Counted from the stretch's first letter, positions 21,202-31,653 are shown. The stretch: DNA of 64,000 bases from Methanobrevibacter olleyae (GCA_015063035.1 SUTG01000002.1:42096-106095); one strand, 5' to 3'. Notes: generated by a model not told the origin, from the sequence alone. A program made the numbers and translations.

Positions 21202-22092
21202 TTAGAAGTGAGACTGAGGAGCATTTCCTAAGTGATGGTCTTCGTGTTTCTTACCAGGAATTCCATAAGCGTCTGCTCTACATTGAGTGCATGCTCTGAA
21301 AACTGGAAGATACTCTTCAACATCACTACGTGCCTTTTCAATCTCTCCACATCCAGGTCTTGGATAATCAGCCATCTTGTTTAATGGAATGAGTGGGAGA
21401 ACATTCACTAAGTCTGCACCACATTCTTTTACTGTTTTAGCGATTTCCACAATATGCTCATCATTCAATCCAGGAATAAGAACAATGTTGACTTTTACAA
21501 CTACACCGAGATCAGTGATTTTCTTGATTCCTTCCAATTGGTTTCTGGAGAGAATTTCAGCTGCTTCAAGTCCTTTGTATGCTTTGCCTTCATAGACAAT
21601 GAAACCATTGATTTCCTTTAGGATTTCAGGATCAACAGCATTTACGGTTACAGTTACAGTATTTACACCAAGCTCTGCAATTCTTTCAGCATACTTTGGA
21701 AGCAAAAGACCATTTGTACTCATACATTTAATTAAATCCGGCTTTACCTCATTGATTTTTTCAAAGAATTCAAAGGTAGCCTCGTTAGCTAATGAATCTC
21801 CAGGCCCTGCAACACCTACAACAGTGATTGCACTGTCTTTAGTTACATTCAATACATGTTCCACTGCTGCATCTGCATCCATAATGGAACCTGCAACTCC
21901 TGGTCTGTCCTCTTCAGTATTAATTGATCTTATACAGAAATTACATCCAATATTACATTTAGGAGCGATTGGCACATGAACTCTACCTACCTTATCATGC
22001 AATTTTTCATTATAGCATGGATGCACTTTTGTAATGTGTGCAAATTTTGCCCCTTTATGACTTCCTCCACATGTTAAATCTTTTTTAGTCAT
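21202..22092 (-). CDS. nifB: NifB, radical-SAM Fe-S-C cluster biosynthesis protein
   Basis: 296 residues, the stand-alone archaeal form without a NifX-like tail. NifB builds the [8Fe-9S-C] L-cluster (NifB-co) by radical chemistry. Visible features are HPCYNEK (Cys26), the radical-SAM motif CNIGCNFC (Cys46, Cys50, Cys53), RPGV, GPGDSLAN, and the C-terminal FRACTQCRADAYGIPG (Cys268, Cys271). All the cysteines expected to hold the SAM cluster and the precursor clusters are present. The start follows GAGGTAATACT. No nif structural genes lie in the window. Instead it sits 418 bases downstream of a methanogenesis-marker cluster on the same strand, which suggests a role in methyl-CoM reductase activation. 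Confidence 0.94.
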   Translation of the reverse strand: MTKKDLTCGGSHKGAKFAHITKVHPCYNEKLHDKVGRVHVPIAPKCNIGCNFCIRSINTEEDRPGVAGSIMDADAAVEHVLNVTKDSAITVVGVAGPGDSLANEATFEFFEKINEVKPDLIKCMSTNGLLLPKYAERIAELGVNTVTVTVNAVDPEILKEINGFIVYEGKAYKGLEAAEILSRNQLEGIKKITDLGVVVKVNIVLIPGLNDEHIVEIAKTVKECGADLVNVLPLIPLNKMADYPRPGCGEIEKARSDVEEYLPVFRACTQCRADAYGIPGKKHEDHHLGNAPQSHF

Positions 22093-22510
22093 AGTATTAC
22101 CTCAACACAATATTTTAATTAATATAATCATTTAATTAACAAATTATTATAATTAATAACCTATTATAATTATAATTAATAACTCATTTTAATTTAGAAC
22201 TTATTATAATTAATTAGTCATTTTAATTAACTTAATTTTTTCTCCAATTTTAATTTAATCCCACTACAATTTACAAAATCTATTCGTTTACACTTAAACT
22301 GATAACTATTGTTATTAACGATATAGTATTTAAAGCTTCCTATTTGTTTTTAATATATACGAACAAACAAATGGAAATTACGAACCGTTTTAAAAAATCA
22401 ATGAAAAATTGGACAAAAAATTAAAACAACCCGATAAAAATGAAAATTAATGATTTGAAAAAATAAATGGATTAAATCTAAAAAGATTTAATCAATCAGA
22501 CGAATTAAAT
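22093..22510. promoter_or_regulatory. nifB upstream region with inverted repeat
   Basis: The 418-base gap suggests nifB has its own promoter. An inverted repeat ATTTGTTT-N15-AAACAAAT lies at 22342-22372, and TATCGTTAATAACAATAG-type sequence lies beside it. I looked for the methanogen nitrogen-repressor pattern GGAA-N6-TTCC and did not find it. The part nearest the gene is built of TTATAATTAAT repeats. Confidence 0.4.
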
Positions 22511-23077
22511 TTAATCCCAAGTTTTAGGAGTGTTCAATTCCACAATATATCCTTCTGCCTTTTCAACCCATTCATCCTTGATTAATTCATCGGTAGCGAT
22601 GACAGAAACGATATCATCACGGGAAATGTCCTTCATTATCTTGAATCCTTCAGGAACTATCCTGAATATTGCATCATAGATTCTTCTTTTAAGATTCTGT
22701 TGGGGATCATCCACAACCAAATCAGAGACTTCATGCTCTCCTTTCATGTGAATAACATATCTGCTTGGCTGATGAACATTTTCCCGACCATTAGTCTCCC
22801 AAAGCTTTTTAAGAATATGTGGGAGATAATTCTCATTGTCAATCAATACAACTGTAGTGTCATCTTCAGCTTCATAGTTCACTTTAGCCACTTCCTTTAA
22901 AGTGATATGCTTTGAAGTCTTTCTCATCTTAATGGCTATGATAAAGCAAACCTCATCTGGATTGACATAAGCGCGCATGTCATCGATGGAAGGGGGCAAG
23001 ACCAAATCCTGCAAGATCTGTCTGATAATCATGTCGTAGACTTTTGCTCCTTCAGGGTCATTTGATTCAATATACAT
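22511..23077 (-). CDS. mmp17: Methanogenesis marker protein 17
   Basis: 188 residues, matching the methanogen-specific Mmp17 family in length and in features such as YVNPDEVCFIIAIKMRKTSK and FRIVPEGFKIMKDISRDD. Mmp17 has been reported as part of the large complex (component A3a) that activates methyl-coenzyme M reductase using ATP. There is no membrane segment or CxxC motif. The start follows GAGTGATTAT. It is last in the run mmp3-mmp6-mmp5-mmp15-mmp17, 123 bases after mmp15. Confidence 0.88.
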   Translation of the reverse strand: MYIESNDPEGAKVYDMIIRQILQDLVLPPSIDDMRAYVNPDEVCFIIAIKMRKTSKHITLKEVAKVNYEAEDDTTVVLIDNENYLPHILKKLWETNGRENVHQPSRYVIHMKGEHEVSDLVVDDPQQNLKRRIYDAIFRIVPEGFKIMKDISRDDIVSVIATDELIKDEWVEKAEGYIVELNTPKTWD

Positions 23078-23200
23078 ATAATCACTCTACTTAAAATAAT
23101 GAATAAAAATGAAAATAGGAAAAATATTTGAAATATCTAATCCAATCATAAAATGAAAATGGATAAAATATTAGAAATATTTAAATCCAAAATGAATTAT

Positions 23201-24436
23201 TTACTCATGTCTGTTTCCCATACCAGATACAAGCAATGCTGCACCTACTGCACCAATATGCTGTGAGTATTCAGGCACAATAACTTCTATTCCACCTAAA
23301 GTTTCACTTACCGCTTCAACAAGTCCTGAAATCAAACTGGTTCCACCTACTTGGATTAAAGGTTCACGAATGTCAATTTCCTGCAATTGCTGTTCATAAA
23401 CCTGTTCAGATACGGAGTGACATGCAGCAGCCGCTACATCTGCCTTAGATCCTCCAGCAGCAAGAGTGGTAACCAAGTCTTGAATACCGAATACAATACA
23501 GTAGGAGTTAAGCATAGCCTTTCTCCAATCACCTTGCACTGCAAGAGGTCCAAGCTCTGTAATGTCTACATCTAACCTTCTTGAAGTCATATCCAGAAAT
23601 CTTCCTGATGCACCTGCACAGATACCACCCATGGTGAAGTTGTCCGGAATACCGTTGTTTACAGTAATTACCTTGTTGTCCATACCTCCTATATCAAGTA
23701 CAGTAGCTTCACCTTTTTGGCAATCAGCTAAGTACACTGCTCCTTTTGCATTTACAGACAATTCCTCTTGGATAAGTTCTGCTCCAAATTCCTGACCCAT
23801 GGTAAACCTACCGTAACCGGTAGTTCCTATACCATCAACATCATCCCATTTGTAGCCTGTACCTTCAAATGCCTCTGCAGCTGCAGTTTGAGCGGATGCG
23901 ATGATGTCTTTAGTGGAAGTCCAACCGGTTCCAATAACCTTGTTGTTTTCCATAAGAACTGCCTTTGTAGTGGTTGAACCTGAGTCAAGTCCAAGGGTAA
24001 GCCCTTCTTGCTTTTCACGAGCAAGAATGCTTCTACGTGTAACAGTGGTGGCCAATGCTTCCATACGGATGAACAGTTCATCTGCTTTTGTCCTTTCAGT
24101 AAAGGAATATGTTACTACTGGTATACGTGTATTGTTTTGTATGAAACGCCTTACTTCATTTCTAACCAATGCACCTTCCGCACATCTGAAACAGGTAGCA
24201 ATGAATACTGCATCAGGTTTGCATTTTCCTTCCACAATAGACATGGCTCTTGCAATCATAAGCTTTAAGCTTGAACTTTGAGCAGAGAAACCGAATTTCT
24301 CATAAGCTTCATTAATGTAATCCAAATCAATTTCAGGAAGAATAATTTCTGCTCCGAATTTTAAAGCCGCCTTTTCGATTTCCTTTTGGATACCACTGTA
24401 CTCGGTACCGCAGGAAACCAATGCAATCTGAACCAT
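23201..24436 (-). CDS. mmp15: Methanogenesis marker protein 15, ASKHA ATPase related to dehydratase activators
   Basis: 411 residues. An N-terminal domain (1-140, with CFRC at 82-85) is followed by a BadF/HgdC-type ATPase domain: phosphate-1 loop [12 protein letters not shown] (149-160), [14 protein letters not shown] as phosphate-2, and VGGTSL. Cys273 ([13 protein letters not shown]) and Cys313 (SYCIVFG) match the pair that holds the bridging [4Fe-4S] in 2-hydroxyacyl-CoA dehydratase activators. That suggests ATP-driven low-potential electron transfer. The start follows AGGAGG and lies one base from the mmp5 stop, so the two are translationally coupled. Confidence 0.92.
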   Translation of the reverse strand: MVQIALVSCGTEYSGIQKEIEKAALKFGAEIILPEIDLDYINEAYEKFGFSAQSSSLKLMIARAMSIVEGKCKPDAVFIATCFRCAEGALVRNEVRRFIQNNTRIPVVTYSFTERTKADELFIRMEALATTVTRRSILAREKQEGLTLGLDSGSTTTKAVLMENNKVIGTGWTSTKDIIASAQTAAAEAFEGTGYKWDDVDGIGTTGYGRFTMGQEFGAELIQEELSVNAKGAVYLADCQKGEATVLDIGGMDNKVITVNNGIPDNFTMGGICAGASGRFLDMTSRRLDVDITELGPLAVQGDWRKAMLNSYCIVFGIQDLVTTLAAGGSKADVAAAACHSVSEQVYEQQLQEIDIREPLIQVGGTSLISGLVEAVSETLGGIEVIVPEYSQHIGAVGAALLVSGMGNRHE

Positions 24437-24437
24437 A

Positions 24438-24944
24438 TTATTTTCCTCCTTTATTTGCTATTGGTTCACCTAAAACATCGCTGTCTCCTTCCAAGTCTCC
24501 TCCGCCTCCAGGCAAGGAATCAAGGAATTCCATGATTTGATTTACCATAAGCCTTGTTCCATCCTCATCATCAGGGTAAGTAACTTCCAAGACAGGTATG
24601 TCCTTTTTACGTAAACAGAAAATTGATAATTCATTTGTTCTTGCACATCCTACACAACCAAAACCAAATGGAGCGCCATCAACAATGATTGCTGCTTCTG
24701 CTGCATCTATTAGAGGTCCAATAATGGACATTCTTCCTCTAACCCCTGAAGGCACTTCAATAGCCGCATACTTTAATCCGTTAATTGGATCCTCTTCTGT
24801 AATGTTCATTGGAGGAGAATCAATCTCCGGATCTTTAATCTTTTGTCTTATTTGTTTTTGAAGAGCTAAAGGAGTGTGACCTTTTCTCTCAATCAAGTCA
24901 GCTAGAACCAATGAATTTGGTGGATAAATAGCTACTTTTACCAT
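24438..24944 (-). CDS. mmp5: Methanogenesis marker protein 5
   Basis: 168 residues. The N-terminus [20 protein letters not shown] and the segment [19 protein letters not shown], with two cysteines, match the methanogen-specific Mmp5 family, which is related to parts of CoA-substrate dehydratase components. It is probably the partner of the adjacent Mmp15 ATPase (inference from coupling and from the activator/acceptor arrangement in dehydratases). The ATG follows GAGGATGATATT. The gap to mmp6 upstream is 64 bases. Confidence 0.9.
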   Translation of the reverse strand: MVKVAIYPPNSLVLADLIERKGHTPLALQKQIRQKIKDPEIDSPPMNITEEDPINGLKYAAIEVPSGVRGRMSIIGPLIDAAEAAIIVDGAPFGFGCVGCARTNELSIFCLRKKDIPVLEVTYPDDEDGTRLMVNQIMEFLDSLPGGGGDLEGDSDVLGEPIANKGGK

Positions 24945-25008
24945 AATATCATCCTCTTAATATAATCAAAGAAAACTTTTTGCAAACAATCCCATTTAAA
25001 AAGTTTTC

Positions 25009-25491
25009 TTATTGTTTATCATCCTCTCTTTTATTTTCTTCTTCTTCTAAAATCTCTTTGAAGTAATCAACGGAAACAGGTTCCTTTTTCTCAATTACAA
25101 CTTCCTTAGGATTCTTTAAAGCTTCTCCAACATAATCAAGAATTCTAAATTCCTTTTCCATTTGGTGGAAACCTTCTCTTGGCCCATACCTGTGACCTCT
25201 ACACCTTCTTGGATCACCTGGAGCAAAACCTCTTTCCTTTGTAAAAATTCCATAAGGGTCTAATTTACGGAGTTCACGAATAGCCTCTCTAACATATTCA
25301 TCCTTTCCACTAATCATAGCCCCATAACAAGTCCATTTAATTGTAATAGGCAAGTTCAACATATGAAGGAAGTTCACTACCTCACTTTCGCTTACATTGG
25401 CTTTGGAACTTAAGATAATCATCCTAGTTGAAACTTCCGGATCCATGTCCTCTTTACCTAAATCTGGAGTTATACATAAATTTGCAGGCAT
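25009..25491 (-). CDS. mmp6: Methanogenesis marker protein 6
   Basis: 160 residues from the second ATG (25491), seven bases after AGGAGG; the first ATG at 25497 is too close to that site. Family features include [37 protein letters not shown] and [20 protein letters not shown]. Mmp6 occurs only in organisms with methyl-coenzyme M reductase. The molecular role is not established; its place between mmp3 and mmp5 supports a part in MCR activation or maturation. The C-terminal 30 residues are highly charged. Confidence 0.9.
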   Translation of the reverse strand: MPANLCITPDLGKEDMDPEVSTRMIILSSKANVSESEVVNFLHMLNLPITIKWTCYGAMISGKDEYVREAIRELRKLDPYGIFTKERGFAPGDPRRCRGHRYGPREGFHQMEKEFRILDYVGEALKNPKEVVIEKKEPVSVDYFKEILEEEENKREDDKQ

Positions 25492-25502
25492 AATCATTCC
25501 TC

Positions 25503-27056
25503 CTAATCATCATCCTCGTATACTTCATGAACATATAGAGTGCTTCCATCCTTAAGCTTGTTCAATCCTTCAATGTTTCCAACAACTTCTCCGACAACAT
25601 TTGTAGCTGAGAAAGGCTCACCTGTAGGTCCGAAATCAGTGGTATCAATGGTTCTTATACCAATAAGCCCCACATTCTTCTTGGACATGTTGGTCACACC
25701 TATCTCTCCTGCTTTCATCATATCAGTTGGATTGTTTTCAGGAATAAGCCCCTTGGACTCATCGTTATCTCCATTGAACATGAACATATTCATGTCAGGC
25801 ACGGCAAAGTAAACCTTCAATGTTCCAACAGGCTTTTCTGCCAATCCAGTGATTTTTTCCAGGTACCATCTGGTTCTTGGAGCCTTATCAGTAAGCTTTA
25901 CCTTAAGCAACTCATCGCTTGCAATACCAAATGTGCTTACTTCTCCAGCTTCAATGATGCCGACAGTGCTTTCAGGTTCCTGAGTGACGACAATCGCATC
26001 ATCATCCTCGTTACCTGTTCTTACATGAGTGATGCCTAAGGATGCGAGTTTTTCTTCCGCCTCTTTTTGAGTCATCATCATAAGCATGATTCTATCAGGG
26101 CTGCTTCTAACGGTAATGAAATCCCCTTCTTTCGCTATATCAAACAATTCCATACCTTGCTTGACAGTAGCCAAATTTGTGTGGGTTTCAGCCCTAACCC
26201 TGTCTTCTCTATAAATATAAACTCTACCTTTACCGAATCCATCATTTCTTAAGGTAACTGTTCCTCTTTTACGTTCTGTAATCTCTTCCTTATCTTTAGT
26301 TAAACCAGTCAATTCATAGAACCCGACAAAAGAGTTGGATTCAAAGTTAACTTCAATCCTATCGTTCCTAATTAGTGAGAATAGGTGTTCAACAGATTGA
26401 GGGGAGTTGAAGTTAGGTTCGAAAAGAACATAGGTGAACAATTGATTTCCTTCCTCCAAGACTTCATCCAAGTTTGAACCACCAGTGCTCTCTCTAACTG
26501 TACTGCGCTCTATTACAGGTTCAATGGCTAAAATCTCATCATCATCAGTAAGGGAGAATAATGTTTTTCTTCCACCTATCACCCTTGCAAAGACTCCACG
26601 GTCACTGTATTTTGGAACACCATAAATGTTCTTGTGGTCATCCTTGACAAAGATAATGTGAGTGGCATCATTGGAAAATCCTGATAAGCTAATCAAGACC
26701 TCATTGTCGAAATATGCAAATTCCTCATGTGAAGGTTCAAAATTAGAGTTAACAGGACCTATAGCCACTTCATTAGATGTTTCCCAACGAACATTATTAG
26801 AGATAAACTGAGAATAGTTTTCCTTGAAGAAATCAGTTAAAGGTTGTGATTTTTCAGAAACTTCCAATTCAATGAGAATACTTCCCTTAGGTGTTTTGAT
26901 CTTATACTTGAGAATGTTACTTTGTATTTCACTTTCTCCCTTGATAAGACAAACGATACTTCCTTTCTTGTAAGGAGCATTTGAGATTTCAATTGCATCC
27001 TTAATGGTAGAACCTTCAGGAATATCCACATCTTCTCCATTAATCTTAATTAGCAT
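25503..27056 (-). CDS. mmp3: Methanogenesis marker protein 3 (UPF0288)
   Basis: 517 residues, the full length of UPF0288/Mmp3. It starts with a ubiquitin-like/MoaD-like segment ([20 protein letters not shown]) and later contains tandem domains with [18 protein letters not shown] and [15 protein letters not shown], the latter resembling a cyclophilin-like barrel. Mmp3 has been reported in the ATP-dependent MCR activation complex with McrC, Mmp7 and Mmp17. It is the first gene of the marker cluster; the mmp6 gene begins only a few bases after its stop, so they are surely co-transcribed. Confidence 0.92.
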   Translation of the reverse strand: MLIKINGEDVDIPEGSTIKDAIEISNAPYKKGSIVCLIKGESEIQSNILKYKIKTPKGSILIELEVSEKSQPLTDFFKENYSQFISNNVRWETSNEVAIGPVNSNFEPSHEEFAYFDNEVLISLSGFSNDATHIIFVKDDHKNIYGVPKYSDRGVFARVIGGRKTLFSLTDDDEILAIEPVIERSTVRESTGGSNLDEVLEEGNQLFTYVLFEPNFNSPQSVEHLFSLIRNDRIEVNFESNSFVGFYELTGLTKDKEEITERKRGTVTLRNDGFGKGRVYIYREDRVRAETHTNLATVKQGMELFDIAKEGDFITVRSSPDRIMLMMMTQKEAEEKLASLGITHVRTGNEDDDAIVVTQEPESTVGIIEAGEVSTFGIASDELLKVKLTDKAPRTRWYLEKITGLAEKPVGTLKVYFAVPDMNMFMFNGDNDESKGLIPENNPTDMMKAGEIGVTNMSKKNVGLIGIRTIDTTDFGPTGEPFSATNVVGEVVGNIEGLNKLKDGSTLYVHEVYEDDD

Positions 27057-27455
27057 AGGCTTGCCTCTTTCTTTATAAAATAATAATCATCATTTAATTA
27101 TAAAACAAGAAATGAATAATATCCCCTATTTTATAAATTAAATATATGTATATTTTTAATAATATAAAATAGTTTTTAAATAAATTGAGAATAATAAAAA
27201 AAGAGTTAAAAATAATAATTCTGTTTTTATGAAATTGTGAAAAATAAGAAAAGTCAATGAGTTTTAAAATGGAAAAATAAATAGAACGTTAAACAAGTTA
27301 AGTAAAGTGAAAAATATTGGAACTGAAGAAGGAATAGTGGAATGAATAAAAAAATAGTATACTAATAAAAAATAGGAAAAGAATAAATAAAAAATAGAAA
27401 TCTTTTGGTCAAGGTTTTTGAGGCGAAGCCTCAAAAAGCTTGGAGTGAATCCTAT
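27057..27455. other. Intergenic region: mmp3 promoter side and ABC-operon terminator
   Basis: The part next to mmp3 (27057-27180) is AT-rich, with TATA-like runs such as ATATATGTATATTT at 27142-27155, and presumably holds the promoter of the marker cluster. The far end holds a strong terminator hairpin listed separately. Between them I see only A-rich DNA. Confidence 0.45.
27388..27442 (-). terminator. Strong terminator hairpin behind the amino-acid ABC operon
   Basis: A perfect 10-bp stem TTTTTGAGGC / GCCTCAAAAA closed by a GAA loop (27415-27437) extends past one G-G mismatch by CAAG/CTTG to 14 bp (27410-27442). The minus strand then runs AGATTTCTATTTTTT. It starts 13 bases beyond the stop of the ATPase gene, separating this operon from the mmp cluster. 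Confidence 0.8.
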
Positions 27456-28139
27456 TTATTCATAGAATTTACCTAAGAATTCTTTCATTCTTTTGTTGTC
27501 TGATGAGAATACCTCTTCAGGAGCGCCTTGCTCTACAATGACTCCCCCATCCATAAATATAATTTTATCAGATACATTGCGAGCAAAATTCATCTCGTGG
27601 GTAACGATAACCATAGTCATATTCTCTGCAGCCAAATCCTTGATTACCTGAAGGATCTCACCGGTAAGCTCAGGGTCAAGTGCAGAAGTAGGTTCGTCAA
27701 AGAAGAGAATGTCAGGATTCATACAAAGTGCCCTTGCAATAGAGACCCTTTGCTGCTGCCCTCCAGAGAGTTCAGAAGGGTAAAAGTCTTCCTTATCTTC
27801 AAGACCCATCTTTTTAAGCAAGTATCTCGCATGAGCGTAAACCTCATCCTTGTTTCTTTTTTGAACCCTTATAGGGGCATTTGCAATATTCTTCATTACA
27901 GAATGATGAGGGAACAAGTTGAAGTTCTGGAACACCAAACCAAATGTTCCATCAAAATTGATTTCACCACTGTCTTCACTCTCCAAATCTGTAATGCACC
28001 TAAGCAATGTAGATTTGCCTGATCCAGAAGGTCCAATAATGGATAGCACTTCTCCCTTTTCAACATTGAAAGAGATATCCTTTAACACTACATTGTCACC
28101 GAAACTTTTCTTTAGATTTTTTACTTCCAATAAACTCAT
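27456..28139 (-). CDS. Polar amino-acid ABC transporter, ATP-binding subunit
   Basis: 227 residues from the ATG at 28139, which follows GGAGAGATATC. An upstream in-frame extension overlaps the permease gene and is not needed. Walker A is GPSGSGKST, the Q-loop is [11 protein letters not shown], the signature is [15 protein letters not shown] and Walker B is [15 protein letters not shown], all of the GlnQ/HisP type. The stretch between Walker A and the Q-loop is about 13 residues shorter than in GlnQ. It powers uptake with the permease and binding protein encoded upstream. Confidence 0.95.
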   Translation of the reverse strand: MSLLEVKNLKKSFGDNVVLKDISFNVEKGEVLSIIGPSGSGKSTLLRCITDLESEDSGEINFDGTFGLVFQNFNLFPHHSVMKNIANAPIRVQKRNKDEVYAHARYLLKKMGLEDKEDFYPSELSGGQQQRVSIARALCMNPDILFFDEPTSALDPELTGEILQVIKDLAAENMTMVIVTHEMNFARNVSDKIIFMDGGVIVEQGAPEEVFSSDNKRMKEFLGKFYE

Positions 28140-28155
28140 GATATCTCTCCAATTT

Positions 28156-28809
28156 TTATGTATCGTAATAATCCAATCTCTTTTCAAAGCGTTCCATCAC
28201 AAATGCCACAAATGCATTGAATACATAATAGAAACCACCTGCAATCAGCAATGCTGAAATGGATGCTTCAGCCGCTGCAATCTGTTTTGCAACAGTGAAC
28301 ATTTCTGGAATTGCAAGTACAAATGAAAGAGAAGTGTCCTTTACCAAAGTAATAACCTCATTTGTAATTGAAGGAAGCACAATCTTGATTACTTGTGGCA
28401 AGATAATGATAAAGAATGTCTCCAATCTATTATAACCCAATACTTGAGCAGCTTCATACTGACCATTTGGGATGGATTCGATTCCTCCACGGAAGATTTC
28501 TGCAAAGTATGCCGCATAGTTGATGGTGAATGCAATGATAACCGCAATCATCCTGAACTCCCTTGAAAGGGTCATGCCAAATATATAGTATGGCCCAAAG
28601 AACACCACAATCAATTGCAGCATCAATGGAGTTCCTCTCATAATTGAAATATAAGCTTTCATAAACCATTGCAATGGCTTGAAACTGCTCATTCTTCCAG
28701 CAGCCACTACAAGCCCTAATGGAATGGAAAAGAGCAAGGTAAGCAAGAATATTTCAATAGAAGTGCCCATACCCCACATCAATTCTTCAATAATTTTACT
28801 TAATAACAT
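28156..28809 (-). CDS. Polar amino-acid ABC transporter, permease subunit
   Basis: 217 residues with about five membrane segments of the His/Glu/Gln/Arg family. The EAA motif region is clear: [21 protein letters not shown] (coupling to the ATPase), and [19 protein letters not shown] is the conserved N-terminal part of the family. The start follows GGAGAATTCTAA. Only 16 bases separate it from the ATPase gene. It is probably a homodimer, as no second permease gene is present. Confidence 0.95.
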   Translation of the reverse strand: MLLSKIIEELMWGMGTSIEIFLLTLLFSIPLGLVVAAGRMSSFKPLQWFMKAYISIMRGTPLMLQLIVVFFGPYYIFGMTLSREFRMIAVIIAFTINYAAYFAEIFRGGIESIPNGQYEAAQVLGYNRLETFFIIILPQVIKIVLPSITNEVITLVKDTSLSFVLAIPEMFTVAKQIAAAEASISALLIAGGFYYVFNAFVAFVMERFEKRLDYYDT

Positions 28810-29012
28810 TTAGAATTCTCCAAAATAAATATAATCACTAATAAAAAAATATTAATAAACTTAAATAAATTATTTAAATGAGATTTGAATAAAAGTAGAC
28901 TTTTAAATAATTTATTTAAAATTACTAAATTCATTAAAGATTTTTTTATTAAATAAAAAGAATAAAAAAAGTTTATACATAAATAATTATGCATAAACTA
29001 AGAACATGTCAC

Positions 29013-29840
29013 TTATTCTTGAATAAGAGAACCTGGAACACCGAATTCATCGTATTTTTGTGCGATTTTTTCAACGGTTCCATCTTCAAACATTTCATCT
29101 AAAGTAGCTTGGATTTGGTCTCTTAATTCTTCATTGCCTTTTTTGAAACCTACACCATATTGTTCAGAAGAGATTTCTTCATCTAATATTTTGTATTGGT
29201 CACTGCCTTTTTGGCTGATTTGGTATTGAGCTACACCAATATCGATTGCAACTGCGTCACAAGCACCGGATTCTAAGTCCATGAATGCGGTGTTATAGTC
29301 AGCAATTTGAGTTAAGGAATCAAAGGTGTCTGCTAAAGGTTTTTGATCTCCTTCAAGAGCTGCTAATGCAGATGAATCTTTTTGGGTTTCTACGATTTTA
29401 CCTTCTAAATCATCTAAATCGTTGATACCGGAATCAGTTTTTACAACAATAACTTGTTTGTTGTCAATGTATGGTTCAGACCAGGTGTAATCGTCTTCTC
29501 TACCGTTGATGGTAAATCCGTTCCAAATACAGTCAATAGAACCAGAGTCTAATTCACTGTCTTTAGCATCCCAATCTATTGGTTGTTTTACTAAAGTCCA
29601 GTTATTTCTGTCACAGACTTCTTGAGCTAAGTCTAAGTCAAATCCAACATATTCCCCACTGTCATCTTTGTATCCGTATGGAGGGAATTCTGCATCGAAA
29701 CCAACAACTAAAGTGCTGTCATCGTTATCAGTAGCTGCTTCATCTCCACCTAAAAAGTCAAACCAACCTGCGCTGGAAGCACCGATTAATAAGAAGACTA
29801 ATAATGCAGCCCCTAATATAATTCCTATTTTTTTATTCAT
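29013..29840 (-). CDS. Polar amino-acid ABC transporter, substrate-binding protein
   Basis: 275 residues from the ATG at 29840 (after GGTGTGAAT; the in-frame GTG is part of the ribosome binding site). It has an N-terminal membrane anchor or signal segment (IGIILGAALLVFLLIGASSAG), then an acidic linker and a family-3 binding domain beginning VVGFDAEFPPYGYKDDSG. The lack of a lipobox Cys suggests it stays anchored by the uncleaved segment. ERLGVGF-like sequence (YGVGFKKGNEELRDQIQ) is typical. A 24-bp palindrome overlaps the promoter, so the operon is probably repressor-controlled. Confidence 0.94.
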   Translation of the reverse strand: MNKKIGIILGAALLVFLLIGASSAGWFDFLGGDEAATDNDDSTLVVGFDAEFPPYGYKDDSGEYVGFDLDLAQEVCDRNNWTLVKQPIDWDAKDSELDSGSIDCIWNGFTINGREDDYTWSEPYIDNKQVIVVKTDSGINDLDDLEGKIVETQKDSSALAALEGDQKPLADTFDSLTQIADYNTAFMDLESGACDAVAIDIGVAQYQISQKGSDQYKILDEEISSEQYGVGFKKGNEELRDQIQATLDEMFEDGTVEKIAQKYDEFGVPGSLIQE

Positions 29841-29858
29841 ATTCACACCAAATATTTT

Positions 29859-29882
29859 TAATTTATAATATATTATAAATTA
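29859..29882. promoter_or_regulatory. 24-bp perfect palindrome in the ABC-operon promoter
   Basis: The half-site TAATTTATAATA is followed directly by its complement TATTATAAATTA, centred 30 bases before the start codon of the binding protein. It overlaps any plausible TATA box, so a protein bound here would block transcription. Confidence 0.5.
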
Positions 29883-30280
29883 GATAAATAAAAAAATCTA
29901 ATCTACATATTTATTTAAGAAAATCATATTATATAAAATAGTGTCATTTATTCAAAAAAATATTAAAAATCAAGCCAAAAAGGCAAGTTATGACTAATAA
30001 AAGCAAAAAATAATAAATATTGTTTAAGTTTTAATAAATTGGAAAATGAATAATTTTTAATAAAAATTATAAAACAATTTGATAAAAATTTTCAATAAAA
30101 ATAGAAATTATAGTAAAAATTTATTTCATATAATAAAAACAGATGGGAATGTTTAAAAAAATGAAAATTTTAGAGGACAATGAATCCAATAAAAGTAAAA
30201 TAAAGAACTGAACATAAGTTATAAGTAAAATAAAGAACTATGATTAAAATTTTGAAAAATTTTAAAAATAAAGGAGAATT

Positions 30281-30395
30281 AAAAAAAATATCAAAGATAA
30301 AAAATTATAAAAAAGATAAAAAAATAGAAAAATCAAAAAAATATCAAAGATTAAAAAAAATATAAAAAAGATAAAAAAATAGAAAAATCAAAAAT
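30281..30395. repeat. Tandem repeat, 53-bp unit, about two copies
   Basis: TATCAAAGAT recurs at 30289 and 30342, with the shared sequence AAAAAAGATAAAAAAATAGA following each time. It lies downstream of the mmp2 stop side, in A-rich DNA. Confidence 0.75.
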
Positions 30396-30435
30396 TGGAT
30401 GAAATTAGAAGACTAGAATAATTTTAAAAATAAAT

Positions 30436-31413
30436 TTATTCATTCATTTTCAATACAGGATTCCTTTCCTGAGAGAATAAAACCGCTTTTTCATCGCCAT
30501 GTTCCAAATAAAGGACTTTCTCTTCTATCACATCACCAACAACAGCAACTTCAAATGAATATGGGCTTAAAGTGTCAATGATCTTTTGGCAGTTCTCCTC
30601 TTTGGCAGTCAATACAAAGGCCGCTCCAGGATAAGCCCTAAGCCAATCCTCCCAAGAGACATCAGGATTTCTTGGAATCAAATCAAGTTTGACGCAAGCA
30701 CCTACGCCAGATGCCTCAAGAAGCATCTCTAAAGTGCCTAATGTTCCAGGATTGCTTATATCCTTTCCAGCTGTAGGAAGATGCGCTTCTGCAATTTCCT
30801 GCATGACCTTTATTTGATCTTGAACCAACTTGTCATCCTTTTCATAGGTTGTGTCCCAATTTAAAGCGAATTGAGGGTGCTGTCTGCCATCGGTATCAAT
30901 AGCTACAAGGACCTTATCCCCAACGCTTGCACCTGCAGAGGTGATTAATGAATCCTTCTTCGCAATTCCCGCAATAGCCACATCCAATGAATTGAATTCT
31001 GAATCAGGGTGAAGATGCCCTCCAACCATAGGAACATTGAACTTCTTGCATCCATCTACAATCCCTTGAAGAAGGTCATCATAGATTTCATCATCAAAGA
31101 TGGACATTGTATTTACCATAGCTATTGGCTTTCCACCCATAGCTGCAATATCATTAACGTTTACAAGTACGGAACAATAACCTGCCCAATAAGGATTTAC
31201 ACTCATCAATTGGCCCCAAATCCCATCGGCAGCAAGCAAGATAACCTGATTGTTTCCTATGTCAATAGCTGAAGCGTCATCTCCAAAGTCAAGAAGGACT
31301 TCACCAGAGATATTATAAACTTCATCTAAAGTTTTTGTAACCTTTTCAATGGAATTCTTACGGCTGACTCCTACAAATTCCTGAAGTGATTTAACAAGTT
31401 CTTCAAAATCCAT
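30436..31413 (-). CDS. mmp2: Methanogenesis marker protein 2 (AIR synthase-related)
   Basis: 325 residues of the PurM/HypE/SelD/ThiL superfamily. The N-terminal nucleotide-binding strand is seen in [20 protein letters not shown], with the conserved DDA, then [20 protein letters not shown] and the Gly-rich [14 protein letters not shown]. The C-terminal domain has [14 protein letters not shown]. The Mmp2 branch is restricted to methanogens. By analogy with its relatives it should use ATP to activate an amide, carboxylate or phosphate, but its substrate is unknown. The start follows GGGAGAAAGAAT. Single gene, upstream of the ABC operon. Confidence 0.88.
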   Translation of the reverse strand: MDFEELVKSLQEFVGVSRKNSIEKVTKTLDEVYNISGEVLLDFGDDASAIDIGNNQVILLAADGIWGQLMSVNPYWAGYCSVLVNVNDIAAMGGKPIAMVNTMSIFDDEIYDDLLQGIVDGCKKFNVPMVGGHLHPDSEFNSLDVAIAGIAKKDSLITSAGASVGDKVLVAIDTDGRQHPQFALNWDTTYEKDDKLVQDQIKVMQEIAEAHLPTAGKDISNPGTLGTLEMLLEASGVGACVKLDLIPRNPDVSWEDWLRAYPGAAFVLTAKEENCQKIIDTLSPYSFEVAVVGDVIEEKVLYLEHGDEKAVLFSQERNPVLKMNE

Positions 31414-31565
31414 ATTCTTTCTCCCAAAAGGTAATAGCTAACTAAAAGGAACATATTTTTTTAATGACAATTTTAAAATTTAATTTAGAAAATAACTCCT
31501 TTTTATTAAATTAACACTATTATTTTTATCATACCCATATATTTAATTTATGCATTAGCTTAAAA

Positions 31566-31628
31566 AAGAGTAAAAAAAGTAATTAAAAAAAATAAAGAGT
31601 AAAAAAAGTAATTAAAAAAATAAAGAAA
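31566..31628. repeat. A-rich direct repeat, about 35-bp unit
   Basis: GAGTAAAAAAAGTAATTAAA occurs twice in succession downstream of the methyltransferase stop. Confidence 0.6.
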
Positions 31629-31653
31629 AAAATAGTTAATAGACTTTTAATTT

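Larger units (their letters stand above)
29841..30435. other. Intergenic region between mmp2 and the ABC operon
   Basis: Apart from the palindrome beside the ABC operon and the 53-bp tandem repeat near 30289, which are listed separately, this 595-base stretch is A-rich and shows no gene. Confidence 0.45.

Noticed and set aside
22093..22510. NrpR nitrogen-repressor operator before nifB
   Set aside because: No GGAA-N6-TTCC pattern found; TTCC and GGAA occur in the opposite order.
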